The position numbers and the translations under genes are program-made. The notes beneath the pieces are model-generated. The model saw only the letters and a list, made by a program, of their open reading frames with translations. It had not been told where the DNA came from and ran no database searches. Shown piece after piece: positions 31,312-40,713 of a DNA stretch of 64,000 nt. Origin of the DNA: Phoma sp. XZ068 (Eukaryota; Ascomycota; Dothideomycetes; Pleosporales; Didymellaceae); assembly GCA_004835665.1 (NCBI GenBank), contig RBKR01000029.1:1-64000 (forward strand). The letters run 5' to 3'. Numbering within the stretch: the stretch's first letter is position 1; each line of letters begins with the position of its first letter.

Positions 31312-31751
31312 ATGGGTGAATGGCCATACTATACAGGGCGAGGTACTTTCCCGGCGACAGGATACGTGACAATGGCTTATGAGGCTGCCGTACGCCTTGT
31401 CGACGACCAGGCAACACTGCAGCTTGTCGAGCTACACAATATTGACATCGTACGCACTGTGGGCATGCAGGAAGAGTCTTCGGGCCTAGAAGTTATCTTC
31501 ACCATACGCGTTACAAGCCAAACTGACAGCTGCATTACCGCCGGGGTGGCCTGTTACAGCGCTGAAATCAATGACACTAAGCTCGACGGTCCTGTGAGCG
31601 CGCTCACTGCACAATTTAGCGGTTCCGTTCGGCTTTTGCTGGGCCTTTTCAAGGTGGACGTCCTTCCCGCCTGGACTAAGCCTCCCATAAGAACTTTAAG
31701 ATGTAGACCAGTTTTACGCATATTTGTCCAAAGTAGATTATAACTATTCTA
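31312..31751 (+). pseudogene. polyketide synthase dehydratase-domain fragment
   Basis: A 143-residue open segment resembles the N-terminal hotdog half of a highly reducing PKS dehydratase: GRGTFPATGYVTMAYEAAVRL, LVELHNIDIVRTVGM and GLEVIFTIRVTSQTD. The catalytic His expected four residues before GRGTFP is not there (Pro in that place). A frameshift follows. Another frame at about 31699-31751 reads DVDQFYAYLSKVDYNYS, which matches the linker to the second hotdog half. The sequence then runs into AT-rich DNA. No ketosynthase, acyltransferase or carrier domain is found in the window. This is a relic of a deleted megasynthase gene. Confidence 0.75.
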
Positions 31752-32262
31752 ACTATTTTATAGTTAGCTTAATTAATTACTATCTTAACAAGATAGAAAA
31801 TAGGATATTAATACTAGTAATGTTGAATAAATAGGATAGGTTTTTGAATATTAGTAGCAATACTACTAGAGTAACTCTAAGTTTAAAATATTACTATAAA
31901 AGCTATTTATTCGCAATAAATATTAAAGCTAGAGATAAAAAGGACTTGAATCTAACTCTATAGAAGTAGTTAGTCTTCTACTATGTACCTTATAGACCTT
32001 ACTCCTCTAGCTTCTATTATTATTATATATAAGTAGAGCAACGCGTAGTTAAGATTCTCTCTGGAGCGTTGCCGTCTGTTTACGTAGATCGGGCTAAGAG
32101 ACGATGAGGAAGGCCGGTACAAGCGATGCCCAATATAGTTAGCCTATATATCTAGCTCTTGTCTTCGCAATTCGCGCGGGCCTTGCTTGACCCGCCACAT
32201 CCGCCCATTCGCCGCTCCACCCAAATCTTAACAGCTGCGAACAGAGCAATTAGGCAGGCCCT
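31752..32262. other. AT-rich insertion scar and promoter region of the Zn2Cys6 gene
   Basis: 31752-32035 is AT-rich, RIP-like DNA with no gene, and it truncates the PKS fragment. From about 32040 composition is normal and should contain the promoter of the regulator, including the motif at 32192. Confidence 0.55.
32192..32202 (+). promoter_or_regulatory. candidate cluster motif CCGCCACATCC
   Basis: Lies 61 bp upstream of the regulator ATG, within CCCGCCACATCCGCCCATTC. It differs by one base from the CCGCCACTTCC found at 34245-34255 (reverse strand) and 37215-37225. It may be an autoregulatory site, which is inference from recurrence only. Confidence 0.35.
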
Positions 32263-34041
32263 ATGAGCGCCCGACAGACAAACCGTCAACGGCTACGCAT
32301 CGCGTGTGATTCTTGTCGAGAACGCAAAAGAAAATGTGACGGAGCCCGACCCTGCAACATGTGCCTCGGGTACGGGTATGACTGCTCCTATCGCTCGACG
32401 CCTCGGACTCGGCAAAGCCAGAAACGCGCAAGTCGATCGCAAACCAATTCCACAAGAGATTCAAATCCATCGATACCCGCGCGTAGATTCTCACACCAAC
32501 TGGTCCGTCAACAAGAATCCAATGAGCATTCAGAGCCGCGGCTTCCGCACCAGCTCCGGAACGACGTGCAACCAGGACAAGTTCAAGTGAGCCTAGGACG
32601 GCAAGGACGAGAGTATGAGGAACAACGAGGTGAAAATATGCCCAACTACCTGACGCCCATTGAAAGCAATTCCGGTGCAGCATTTGTACGACTTCTTACC
32701 ATGACGCTCGAGTCCTCCGACCGGAGTGTCTCTCCAGTGCGCATGCTAGCATGGAATTTGTTTCTGGGCGAGAGACAGACAGCTTCCAACGTGCTCCCAG
32801 AGACACTCACAGCTGTTCTGTCGGAACAAGAAATGCAGAATCTATCCACAATCTACTTCGAAAAGTTCCACCCATGTTATGGTTTTGTGGACAGATATGC
32901 ACTATCTCGAAGCATATCGAACACCTGGGATGGGCAGGATAGATCTGACGCGCAGGAGTGCGTGTTGTGCGGCGTAGTCGCCATTGGTTGCCTCTTTTCC
33001 AACACCCGTGATTTGGCAACCGAGCAGAAGGCTGTCGCGCTTGCGAAGCACCTACTAGACCCATCGACTGTGGGCTCGCCATCACTGCAAGTTGCTACTG
33101 CCTGGCTGTTGCGCACTGTGTATTTACGGCTTACCGCGAAGCCGGAGGAAGCATGGTTGGCCAGCTGTACTACCCTTCATGTCCTTGACGCAGCACGATC
33201 GATGAGCAGCATCGATCACGGCGGCGGCTTTCCCCTACCTTCAGACTCCCAAGACGCCCCTGATCTTCGGACAAGGCTGTTTGGTGTGGCGCAGCATCTG
33301 AACATTTGGATGTCCTATGACCTTGGTCGAAGCCGTGTTATATTACCCAATCTTGACACATTCCCTCTATCCGCGCAGCCAGGAGAATACACAGCAGAGT
33401 TATTGGGTCTGCTGCCATATTCAGAGGTCCTGGATCCTGCTAACACTCTAAGCCCAGACAGCCTTGCAGTAGCATTGGCAGCTGTTCTAGAGCGAGTCCA
33501 TACAGAACCGCCTTCTGTCTTAGCACAATGTAACCTGACGTTGTGCATCCATCGGAGGCTTCAATCTTCAAAATCAGGGGTCCCGGAAAGCGCCATGCAC
33601 AAAGTTCTCGGGCTTATGCAAAAGAGTATACGGGCAGTCCACTCAGCCATTGCCCGCGGGCTTCCCTGGCACCAAGTGGCCAATATTCCATTTCAGATAC
33701 TTTGTACGCTGCTTGTAATAGACACCGCACAATCCTTCGCGCTGTTGAGTGAGTCTCTTGCATGCATTGTAGCCGTCAAGAATGCGCATCAGACCGAAGC
33801 TACGAGAGAAGCGGTAACTGCGGCGTGTACACTACTTCAGCTGCATCGAAGGCGAAGAGAGACTGAGATTCAAGCCCATACGAACATGCTGAGCCTGTAT
33901 CCTTCGGAGGATCTTCAGTTCCAGGAGGCCCAGGGTGATCTCTTGGGTATAGACGCTTTGCAAGATTCATGGTGGTTCAACGAATTCGTAGCTCAAACAG
34001 ACCTGACTGGCTCCCTGATGGGATTCAGCATGCCCCTATGA
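32263..34041 (+). CDS. Zn2Cys6 (fungal binuclear cluster) transcription factor
   Basis: 592 residues, no intron needed. The N-terminal DNA-binding domain has C15, C18, C25, C31, C34 and C41 in the order CX2CX6CX5CX2CX6C, with the basic RERKRK segment typical of Gal4-type regulators that bind CGG half-sites. A Gln/Ser/Arg-rich linker follows to about 130. The rest is a mostly helical middle-homology-like region (for example YFEKFHPCYGFVDRY near 205). There is no sign of damage. It sits between the PKS remnant and the nitronate monooxygenase, as a pathway-specific regulator would. The shared CCGCCAC(A/T)TCC motif is a candidate target. Confidence 0.9.
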   Translation: MSARQTNRQRLRIACDSCRERKRKCDGARPCNMCLGYGYDCSYRSTPRTRQSQKRASRSQTNSTRDSNPSIPARRFSHQLVRQQESNEHSEPRLPHQLRNDVQPGQVQVSLGRQGREYEEQRGENMPNYLTPIESNSGAAFVRLLTMTLESSDRSVSPVRMLAWNLFLGERQTASNVLPETLTAVLSEQEMQNLSTIYFEKFHPCYGFVDRYALSRSISNTWDGQDRSDAQECVLCGVVAIGCLFSNTRDLATEQKAVALAKHLLDPSTVGSPSLQVATAWLLRTVYLRLTAKPEEAWLASCTTLHVLDAARSMSSIDHGGGFPLPSDSQDAPDLRTRLFGVAQHLNIWMSYDLGRSRVILPNLDTFPLSAQPGEYTAELLGLLPYSEVLDPANTLSPDSLAVALAAVLERVHTEPPSVLAQCNLTLCIHRRLQSSKSGVPESAMHKVLGLMQKSIRAVHSAIARGLPWHQVANIPFQILCTLLVIDTAQSFALLSESLACIVAVKNAHQTEATREAVTAACTLLQLHRRRRETEIQAHTNMLSLYPSEDLQFQEAQGDLLGIDALQDSWWFNEFVAQTDLTGSLMGFSMPL

Positions 34042-34487
34042 ACGAATTGAGAGTTTACTTTGCCGTATACCCTCCATACGATTTCTATGCGAGTAAGCTG
34101 ATGCTCCAGGAACACTCTCCGGCTGCCTTCTAGAGCTACGCTTAGGCCGGTGATGTTACTCTGACGTCATCTTCAGAGACCAGAAATGGCAGACACCCGA
34201 TGTTCAGTTACTTCTGTCGGAGATCGCTCCGATGTCACAAATGCGGAAGTGGCGGATGGCGGAGATCCACAGCCATAAACGCGCAAACGGATAACATTTC
34301 AGGTAGAACTTCCTAACTAGATCCCACACAACAACTCATCTTTGATCTAACTCACCCAGCTGATCCATCCTTGGTATTCTGCGTCTTGAACAGGCAAGGT
34401 ATAATGCATTCCACAGTAAACTCCGCCAGATTTAGTTGACGAGCATGATAGAAAAGTCCCATCCTGGTACCACTGAATATCAATACG
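34042..34487. promoter_or_regulatory. intergenic region upstream of nitronate monooxygenase gene
   Basis: Contains a perfect palindrome TCGGAG-ATCG-CTCCGA at 34217-34232, which includes CGG-N8-CCG, the half-site layout many Zn2Cys6 dimers recognise. It also contains GGAAGTGGCGG (34245-34255), the reverse complement of CCGCCACTTCC. Both lie about 230-270 bp before the ATG. No gene is seen in this stretch. Confidence 0.5.
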
Positions 34488-35540
34488 ATGCGACGTCTGC
34501 TGAATAAGTTTCCTTGGATCATTGCGCCGTTGATCGTGGCTGCACCCATGCGGGTCATGTCTGGCCCAAAGCTTGCTCTCGCTGTCTCTAGATCAGGCGG
34601 ACTAGGATTCATCGGCCCAGGTGTGAAGCCAGACGATACTTATTTCGATCTTATAGAAGTGCGGAAGCTTCTGGATAACGTATCAATCAAGACCATCAGT
34701 CCAGCAACGATGAACGGTAAACTTCCCATCGGGGTCGGATTCCAGCTGTGGAACGGTGACCTTGACACTGCAACTCGAGCTGTGCAAGAGTATGGGCCGT
34801 GCGCAGCGTGGTTATTTGCGCCTCGTCAGGGACAGCAGGAGCTGGACCAGTGGGTAGACGCTCTACGGCAAGCCTCTCCGGGCATACATATTTGGATACA
34901 AATTGGAACTCTTGAAGAAGCTTTAGACGCTGCGAGCAGCCCCTCGCGCCCTGATGTGCTGGTTCTTCAAGGAGCCGAGGCAGGCGGTCATGGTTTAGCG
35001 GAAGGGACAATGGGACTCATGTCGCTTTTTCCCGAGGTTGCAGATGCCCTTCGTGGATCCAACATACCTCTATTCGCTGCTGGGGGAATAGCGGATGGTA
35101 GAGGGGTTGCTGCAGCCCTTGCACTTGGTGCTACTGGAGTGGCGCTCGGAACTCGATTCTTGGCCTCGACAGAGGCACGCATCAACAAGGGTTATCAACA
35201 GGAAATTATCCGAGCTATAGACGGGGCGAAAAATACAGTTCGCACCACTCTGTACAACCAACTTCGAGGCACAAACGGGTGGCCAGAGCGATATAGCCCA
35301 CGTAGTATTGCTAACCAAAGCTGGCATGACTATCAAGCTAGTGTGGCATTTGAGGAGCTCAAGCGACTTCACGATGACGCTGTTGAAGCTGGAGATAGCG
35401 GCTGGGGTCCGAATGGGAGATTAGCTACATACGCTGGCGCTGCAATAGGGCTTGTGCGTAGTGTAGAGCCTGCAAGCGTGCTAGTGGATCGTTTGAGAAG
35501 AGAGGCCAACGGTGTTATGGAGCGCCTTTCCCGTCTATAG
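34488..35540 (+). CDS. nitronate monooxygenase (2-nitropropane dioxygenase family, FMN)
   Basis: 350 residues, single exon. Members are FMN enzymes that oxidise alkyl nitronates such as propionate 3-nitronate; some act in metabolite clusters. The TIM-barrel pattern is clear: an N-terminal APM(R)VMSGPKLALAVSRSGGLGFIG segment at about 18-45, the flavin-region GAEAGGHG near 163-170, and AAGGIADGRGVAAALALGA with GTRFLAS after it, the phosphate-binding end. No frameshift is seen. The predicted location is cytosolic or organellar (MRRLLNKF might act as a weak targeting sequence). It shares the intergenic motifs described at 34042-34487. Its substrate cannot be told from sequence. Confidence 0.9.
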   Translation: MRRLLNKFPWIIAPLIVAAPMRVMSGPKLALAVSRSGGLGFIGPGVKPDDTYFDLIEVRKLLDNVSIKTISPATMNGKLPIGVGFQLWNGDLDTATRAVQEYGPCAAWLFAPRQGQQELDQWVDALRQASPGIHIWIQIGTLEEALDAASSPSRPDVLVLQGAEAGGHGLAEGTMGLMSLFPEVADALRGSNIPLFAAGGIADGRGVAAALALGATGVALGTRFLASTEARINKGYQQEIIRAIDGAKNTVRTTLYNQLRGTNGWPERYSPRSIANQSWHDYQASVAFEELKRLHDDAVEAGDSGWGPNGRLATYAGAAIGLVRSVEPASVLVDRLRREANGVMERLSRL

Positions 35541-35645
35541 TAATGCTCGGAGCTGCTACTCTCTTTCCTTAGATATCTAAATTTATCTTTCAACCGCACA
35601 GATGTCAAGACAAGCATTCATCCTCGAAGCTATATGCTGATCAGG

Positions 35646-36932
35646 TTAGCTGAGAGCCTCCACTATCCTTTTCACACCTTCTGCAACGTACACCGGTGAT
35701 TGTGTGAATATCATTCTTAACCATCCTGGCTCTTCGGCGCCCATTGCTTCACCACCAACCAAGAATACCCTCTTGTTGTTTATTGCTTCTTGGGATATGT
35801 TGGCAATCTCCATGCGGTCTTTGTCCCTGGCGCGTTCTGGATGTCGCTCGGTGTATTTCTTGCCAAGATTCAACCAGACGAAGAACGCCGCTGTAGTGCC
35901 GGGCATGTGTTCAATGCCAGCCTCTTGCAAAGGCCGAACGGCATATTCGTATGCTATTTAAATACGACTGCGATTAAAACAGAGATATTCCCCAAGACAG
36001 GTATGATCTGATATCACAGCGCGTAATGCGTTCTCGGCCAACGAAGACGGGGAAGAGAAGTAAGCACAGGCTCGACGCGCAGAAACCAGATCCGGATTGG
36101 CTTGAGAGACCATAACTCCAAGTCTGAGCCCGTTAGCCCCACAATCTTCAGAGGCACCCCACAATACATGGACAAGACTGGGGTCAATTACTCCCTGCGT
36201 ATTTATGGAAAGCACAGACACAAAGTCTGCAAGTTTTACTTCTGAAGAGTTGGCGGTGTTCTTCCAGGTTGAAAGAGCGTAGATCTCATCGATTATCAGA
36301 TGAATGCTGTGCTTGTGGCAGAGTTCCATGAGCTTGACAATCGTCTGGCGGGAATAGAAACGACCAAGCGGTTTGTGCGGATGAGATAGCAGCAGTGCAC
36401 GGATCCTTACACCGCGAGTGTTTGATTCAAGAAGTGCGCGTTAATACCCTTCAACACAGTTGAGGCCACAAGGGATCGATACCGCCAAAGATTACAGGTA
36501 CTATCTGGCCGCCGGCACGCAGCTGCATGGCGTTGATGAAAGCTCGATAGTAAGGACGGCCGAGAAGGATGCCTTCGCCAGGGTCCGCCAGATTCCAAGC
36601 ACAACGTTCGACTGCAGAAGTGACGCCATTTGTGATCATGAGATGATCAACTTGAATTGGCTGAACGGGATGGAAATAATCGTTGAAGAAGCCGGTGAGG
36701 GCATGCGCACTGACTTCAAGGAGAACGGACCGTCTCCGTATGTCAAAGCACATGCAGAGGTATCAATGAGCGATTTCGAGGTCAGAAAACCCCTGAGTTC
36801 TCTATGCATGAGGGTGTTCTCAGCAAGACCAAGTGGAACATAGCCTTCTGGGTTTCTCGCCTCATCCCAAACATCGGAGCATTTTCCCCAGACTATCTGT
36901 ATATGATGGGCAGCAGCAAGGGACATGGCCAT
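35646..36932 (-). pseudogene. class I/II PLP aminotransferase (ACC-synthase-like) pseudogene
   Basis: Recognisable blocks in order: NPEGYVPLGLAEN; LTYGDGP; a DHLMITNGVTSAVE block; SHPHKPLGR; IIDEIYALSTW; VLWGASEDCGANGLRLG; and AGIEHMPGTTAAFFVWL. They lie in different frames. One frameshift falls near 36710 (after LKSVR). Two further frame changes lie between about 36400 and 36490. An in-frame TAA is at 35958-35960, with family-like sequence continuing on both sides. At 36147-36149 the codon for the PLP-binding Lys of the SKD motif is Glu (GAA). The start is uncertain; the first suitable ATG is at 36932. It is divergent from the MFS gene and dead by several independent lesions. Confidence 0.88.
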
Positions 36933-37627
36933 ATGCAGTACGCACCTTGTCGCCCAATCCAGCGCTGTGTTTATGTACTCCTCGTGTGGAAAGTGGTGCG
37001 CGCATACTGCAGGCAAGATGATGTCAGTTTTGGCCGCACTCAAAAGATATTGCTGCCTATGGAGGCGTTCGGCCTCGCTCAAATAGCAAGGCAGTTCTAT
37101 TGAAAGGGAAACGTCTCGCTGGCAGCATTCAATAAATCGGAAATCTAGTCGTCAGTGACGCGACTGAACGTCAGAAAGTAAAGATTTTCCTGCCCTCAGC
37201 TTCCTGATGTCTCTCCGCCACTTCCCCGCTCCGCCACTCCGCCGCAGACCGGGAGAGCAAAACACGAAACGCCATGCTAGGCTCCGTCACCCGAAGTAGA
37301 ATGATGACTACGAGTCATTTGAAAGTAAAAGACGATAGTCTGAGACGCTGCAAGCACGCAATGATTTTGCCGACTTCCGCTGTTTGATCGTAGCCTGGTC
37401 GCCGCTATCTGCCGCTACCTGCCGCCATTTCCGCTCATTATTTCCAATTATCAAGAGCTCTGCATGAGACTTTCCATTGTTATTCCAAAGATACTTCTTT
37501 GAAAGAGCTTATGCAATCAAATATCCATTGCTTGTTACCTCCGTCAATTTCCTCTAGCTGTCTCTCATCTCCGTTATTTGTTTGACCCTGCTATCATTGC
37601 CCCTTCGAAGATACATTGTTACAAAAG
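36933..37627. promoter_or_regulatory. divergent promoter region, aminotransferase relic and MFS gene
   Basis: Contains CCGCCACTTCC at 37215-37225 inside a run of CTCCGCCAC/CCCGCTCCGCCACTCCGCCG. A second cluster of CTGCCGCTACC and CCGCCATTTCC (37422-37432) also lies here. These GC-rich pyrimidine motifs resemble those before the regulator and the nitronate monooxygenase. No other gene is seen. Confidence 0.45.
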
Positions 37628-39335
37628 ATGCTCTCAACACCTGAGAGTGGTCAAGAGTCAGATGAACATGGCTCAAAGACAGACTGGATGCTTATGGGGG
37701 GGAGAAGACCACGCCCCTCACATTGTCCGGATTTCAAAGAGTACGTGGTCACGTTTGAAGAGCCACACGATCCTTGGAACCCGCAACATTGGCCTACGCC
37801 GAAGAAGTAAGCATGTCTGCATGAAGACTTTAGAATGTACTGACATCGTCTCAAGAATTTACATAGCCATTGCGTCGTGTTGTGGGACATTTGTCGCATC
37901 CTTCAACAGCGCCATCTTCGCTGCGGGTGAAGCTGGAGCTAGCCAGGAATTCGGAGTTGGAAATGTTGTCGCTGCCCTGGGTACGAGTCTCTTTGTCCTG
38001 GGTTTTGCATCTGGGCCGTTTGTCTGGGCGCCTGGTTCCGAGCTCATAGGACGGCGCTGGCCACTCTGCATCGGGATGCTTGGTTCTGCAATGTTCACCA
38101 TCGGCAGCGCAGCTTCCAAAGACATCCAAACACTAATCATCTGCCGCTTTTTCGCTGGTGTGTTTGGTGCCAGTCCGCTGTGTGTAGTTCCTGCGGTGCT
38201 GTCGGACATTTACAACAACACTTATCGGGGCATGGCGATACAGTTCTATGCTCTAACAGTTTTCGGTGGACCATTTTTAGCTCCGTTCATTGGGGAATTC
38301 ATCGCGGCAGGTTATTTGGGCTGGCGTTGGACGCTTTACCTACCGGCCATACTAAGTCTTGTCAGCTGCCTGTTCTTGCTATGCTTCTTGCAAGAAACAT
38401 CTGCCCCATTGGTCTTGGTCAAGAAGGCGGTTCTTATACGTCGACAGACGGGTAACTGGGCTATTCACGCAGAGCAAGAACGAATCGAGGTGGACTCTGA
38501 CGCAGTGATACGAAAGTATTTTACAAGGCCAATACGTATGCTCGCCACAGAGCCCGTCGTGCTCTTAGTCTCTATGTATATGTCGTTTGTCTATGGTTTA
38601 GTTTACGCACTGCTGAAAGCGTATCCATATGTCTTCAGCCATGTCCATGGAATGCCTGTAGGGATCAGATCATTACCCTTCCTTGGACTAGTTCTAGGGA
38701 TCGTAATGGCGCTTATATTCATCCTTTGCCAACATGGACCGTACACACGGAAACTTGAGGCGAACGATGGCAAAGTTGTACCGGAATGGCGCCTTGGCCC
38801 TCCCATTTTGGGGGCATTTGTGTTTCCGATTGGGCTCTTCTGGTATGTGCAACTATTCCCGTGCTGATAAATTTAAAAGATGCATTCGAGCTTACTTATT
38901 TTGCAGGTTCGCATGGACAGGTTTCACGAACGAAATTCATTGGATGGCGCCGGTTGCAGCCGGGGCGTTCATTGGTTTTGGGGTACTCTGCATCTTCTTG
39001 CCATGCTTCAACTATCTTGTGGATGCTTATCTACCCTTGTAAGCCGTTCCTCCTTTTCAATGCCTGTGGCGATGTGCCTTTTACTCGCATCAACTGACAC
39101 ACTGTGTACCAGGGCAGCTTCGACAGTCGCGGCCAATATTATGCTTCGATCTGCGGTTGCTGCAGGCTTCCCTTTGTTTTCTACACAGATGTTCGAGCAT
39201 CTTGGAGTACAGTGGGCAGGGACACTCCTCGCCTGCCTTTCTTCCGCCATGATACCAATACCTATCGTTTTCAGAGTATATGGCGCGACTTTGCGAAGAA
39301 AGAGTAGGATGTTGAACGAATCGTCGTTTTCGTAG
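37628..39335 (+). CDS. major facilitator superfamily drug:H+ antiporter
   Basis: Spliced by eye: 37628-37806, 37856-38842, 38907-39038 and 39113-39335; 1521 nt, 506 residues; three introns of 49-74 nt with good GT-AG sites, phases all consistent. The 12-helix DHA1 type is indicated by a cytosolic N-terminus ending DPWNPQHWPTPKK, a first helix FVASFNSAIFAAGE, the loop 2-3 motif GSELIGRRWPL, and later helices PVVLLVSMYMSFVYGLVYALL and AGAFIGFGVLCIFLPCFNYLVDAYL. The last exon has the LRSAVAAGFPLFSTQMFEHLGVQWAGTLL segment typical of fungal multidrug/polyamine transporters. It probably exports a cluster product or xenobiotic at the plasma membrane. Intact. Confidence 0.9.
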
Positions 39336-40713
39336 ACGCTCGTGATCGATACCAACACCAATGTGCGTTAAAATGCAGATGTTTTGCGATCGTTCAAGGT
39401 AATATGGGTCCCAATGAGCGCAAAGATCTGCAGCCTTCAGATATTCAGTAGAGAGAATGAGCTGGCGTGCAACAAAAGTTCTATAAAGGATCGAAAAGAG
39501 CTGAAGAGAGCCTCACAAAGCTAAGCTTGGTCCTTAGCCACAGCGGTCAAAATGGGAATATCTCGAGACACGCACTGATCAGCTGGTTTTCTCTAGCGTT
39601 ATTTCTCTCTTTTGTTTAAATCTGATATCGTTCTGCACAATTCCCTCTCCCACTTGCCTACGTCTCGCTCCCGTTTGCTCACATCTCTCCCCCTTTGGGC
39701 AATTTCTGCCTCTCTCTCACACCCTTCAATCTCCCTGTCACGCATTTTTGTCTCCCTTTTGCGCATTTCCTTCTTCCAATCATCCTCCTGTGATGTTTGG
39801 TGGACGACCTGACAGATTACGGAGGAGGAAGTTCGAATGCTCCACTTTCGACCTGACTGCGAACCCAGCACGCGGTGTGCTCGTGTCTTTGTCCATATTT
39901 GTTACAATTTTCATCCACCAGAATCTCAGATAAGTTTTCAAGTGACAGATAATTTCCTGGAGTAACATATGATTCTGTTCCAGGACCTATTTATGGTCGA
40001 ATTTCTGGTAGGGCGACAAGCTTTATGCACAAGTAGAAGCTGTCATTGTTTTCCTGACACCATGCACTCTCAGGACAGCCAGTGTACCAAATCGGAGATT
40101 GCCCTACTGATGTCAAAGATAAGGTCTTATAGCTATGAGGTACCTCTTTCCGCCAGCAAGTTAGAATTTAGCGCAGAGAGATCTCTCGAAGCGACCGCTG
40201 GCTTCGCCCGCTTTATAACACCCGTGTCTGCGACAATAGCACGCCAATAATGTGCGGACGGCCGATGCATGAGCTAGACAGCCAAGGACACCGTACAGCC
40301 TGCAGCATCAAAGGCCTTGTGAGGTTCGCAAGGATGATTTACTGAGACCAGACTTCGGGCACGCGAAGACAGCGAGGCGCCTGATGGTTCAATAGGGGAC
40401 TGCGGTAGTAGTATCGACCGATCGTGAGACACGTAGGGCGAGAGCCAACAGCCGTGTGTAATGGGGATATGGTGCGTTCGGGTAGGGGAAGATGCGTACC
40501 GGCATGGAAGAAGATGGAATAGAGACAATGGAGGAAGAAGGAGCAGCGCGCAATGATTCGGACAGTGCGAGAGCATGGATATTTGATATGCCCGTACAGT
40601 CTTCGCGAAGCCTAATGCAGCCATCACCACATCCCATTCCCTGGTACGTCTTACTATGTAACAAAGTACAGTGCGACCTTATAGACACTCGTAATCCACC
40701 TTCGAATGGATCC
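39336..40713. other. intergenic region between MFS and ABC transporter genes
   Basis: No convincing gene. A minus-strand frame at 39599-39871 ends in a heptad-like charged segment (repeated KRERDV/REREI words) that could form a coiled coil. It has no family I recognise and overlaps pyrimidine-rich sequence, so it is not called. The right part is the 3' flank of the ABC transporter. Confidence 0.5.

Noticed and set aside
39599..39871. 90-residue minus-strand frame with charged heptad-like repeats
   Set aside because: Possible coiled coil, but no recognised family, no splice partner and biased underlying composition. Left as a comment in the intergenic entry.
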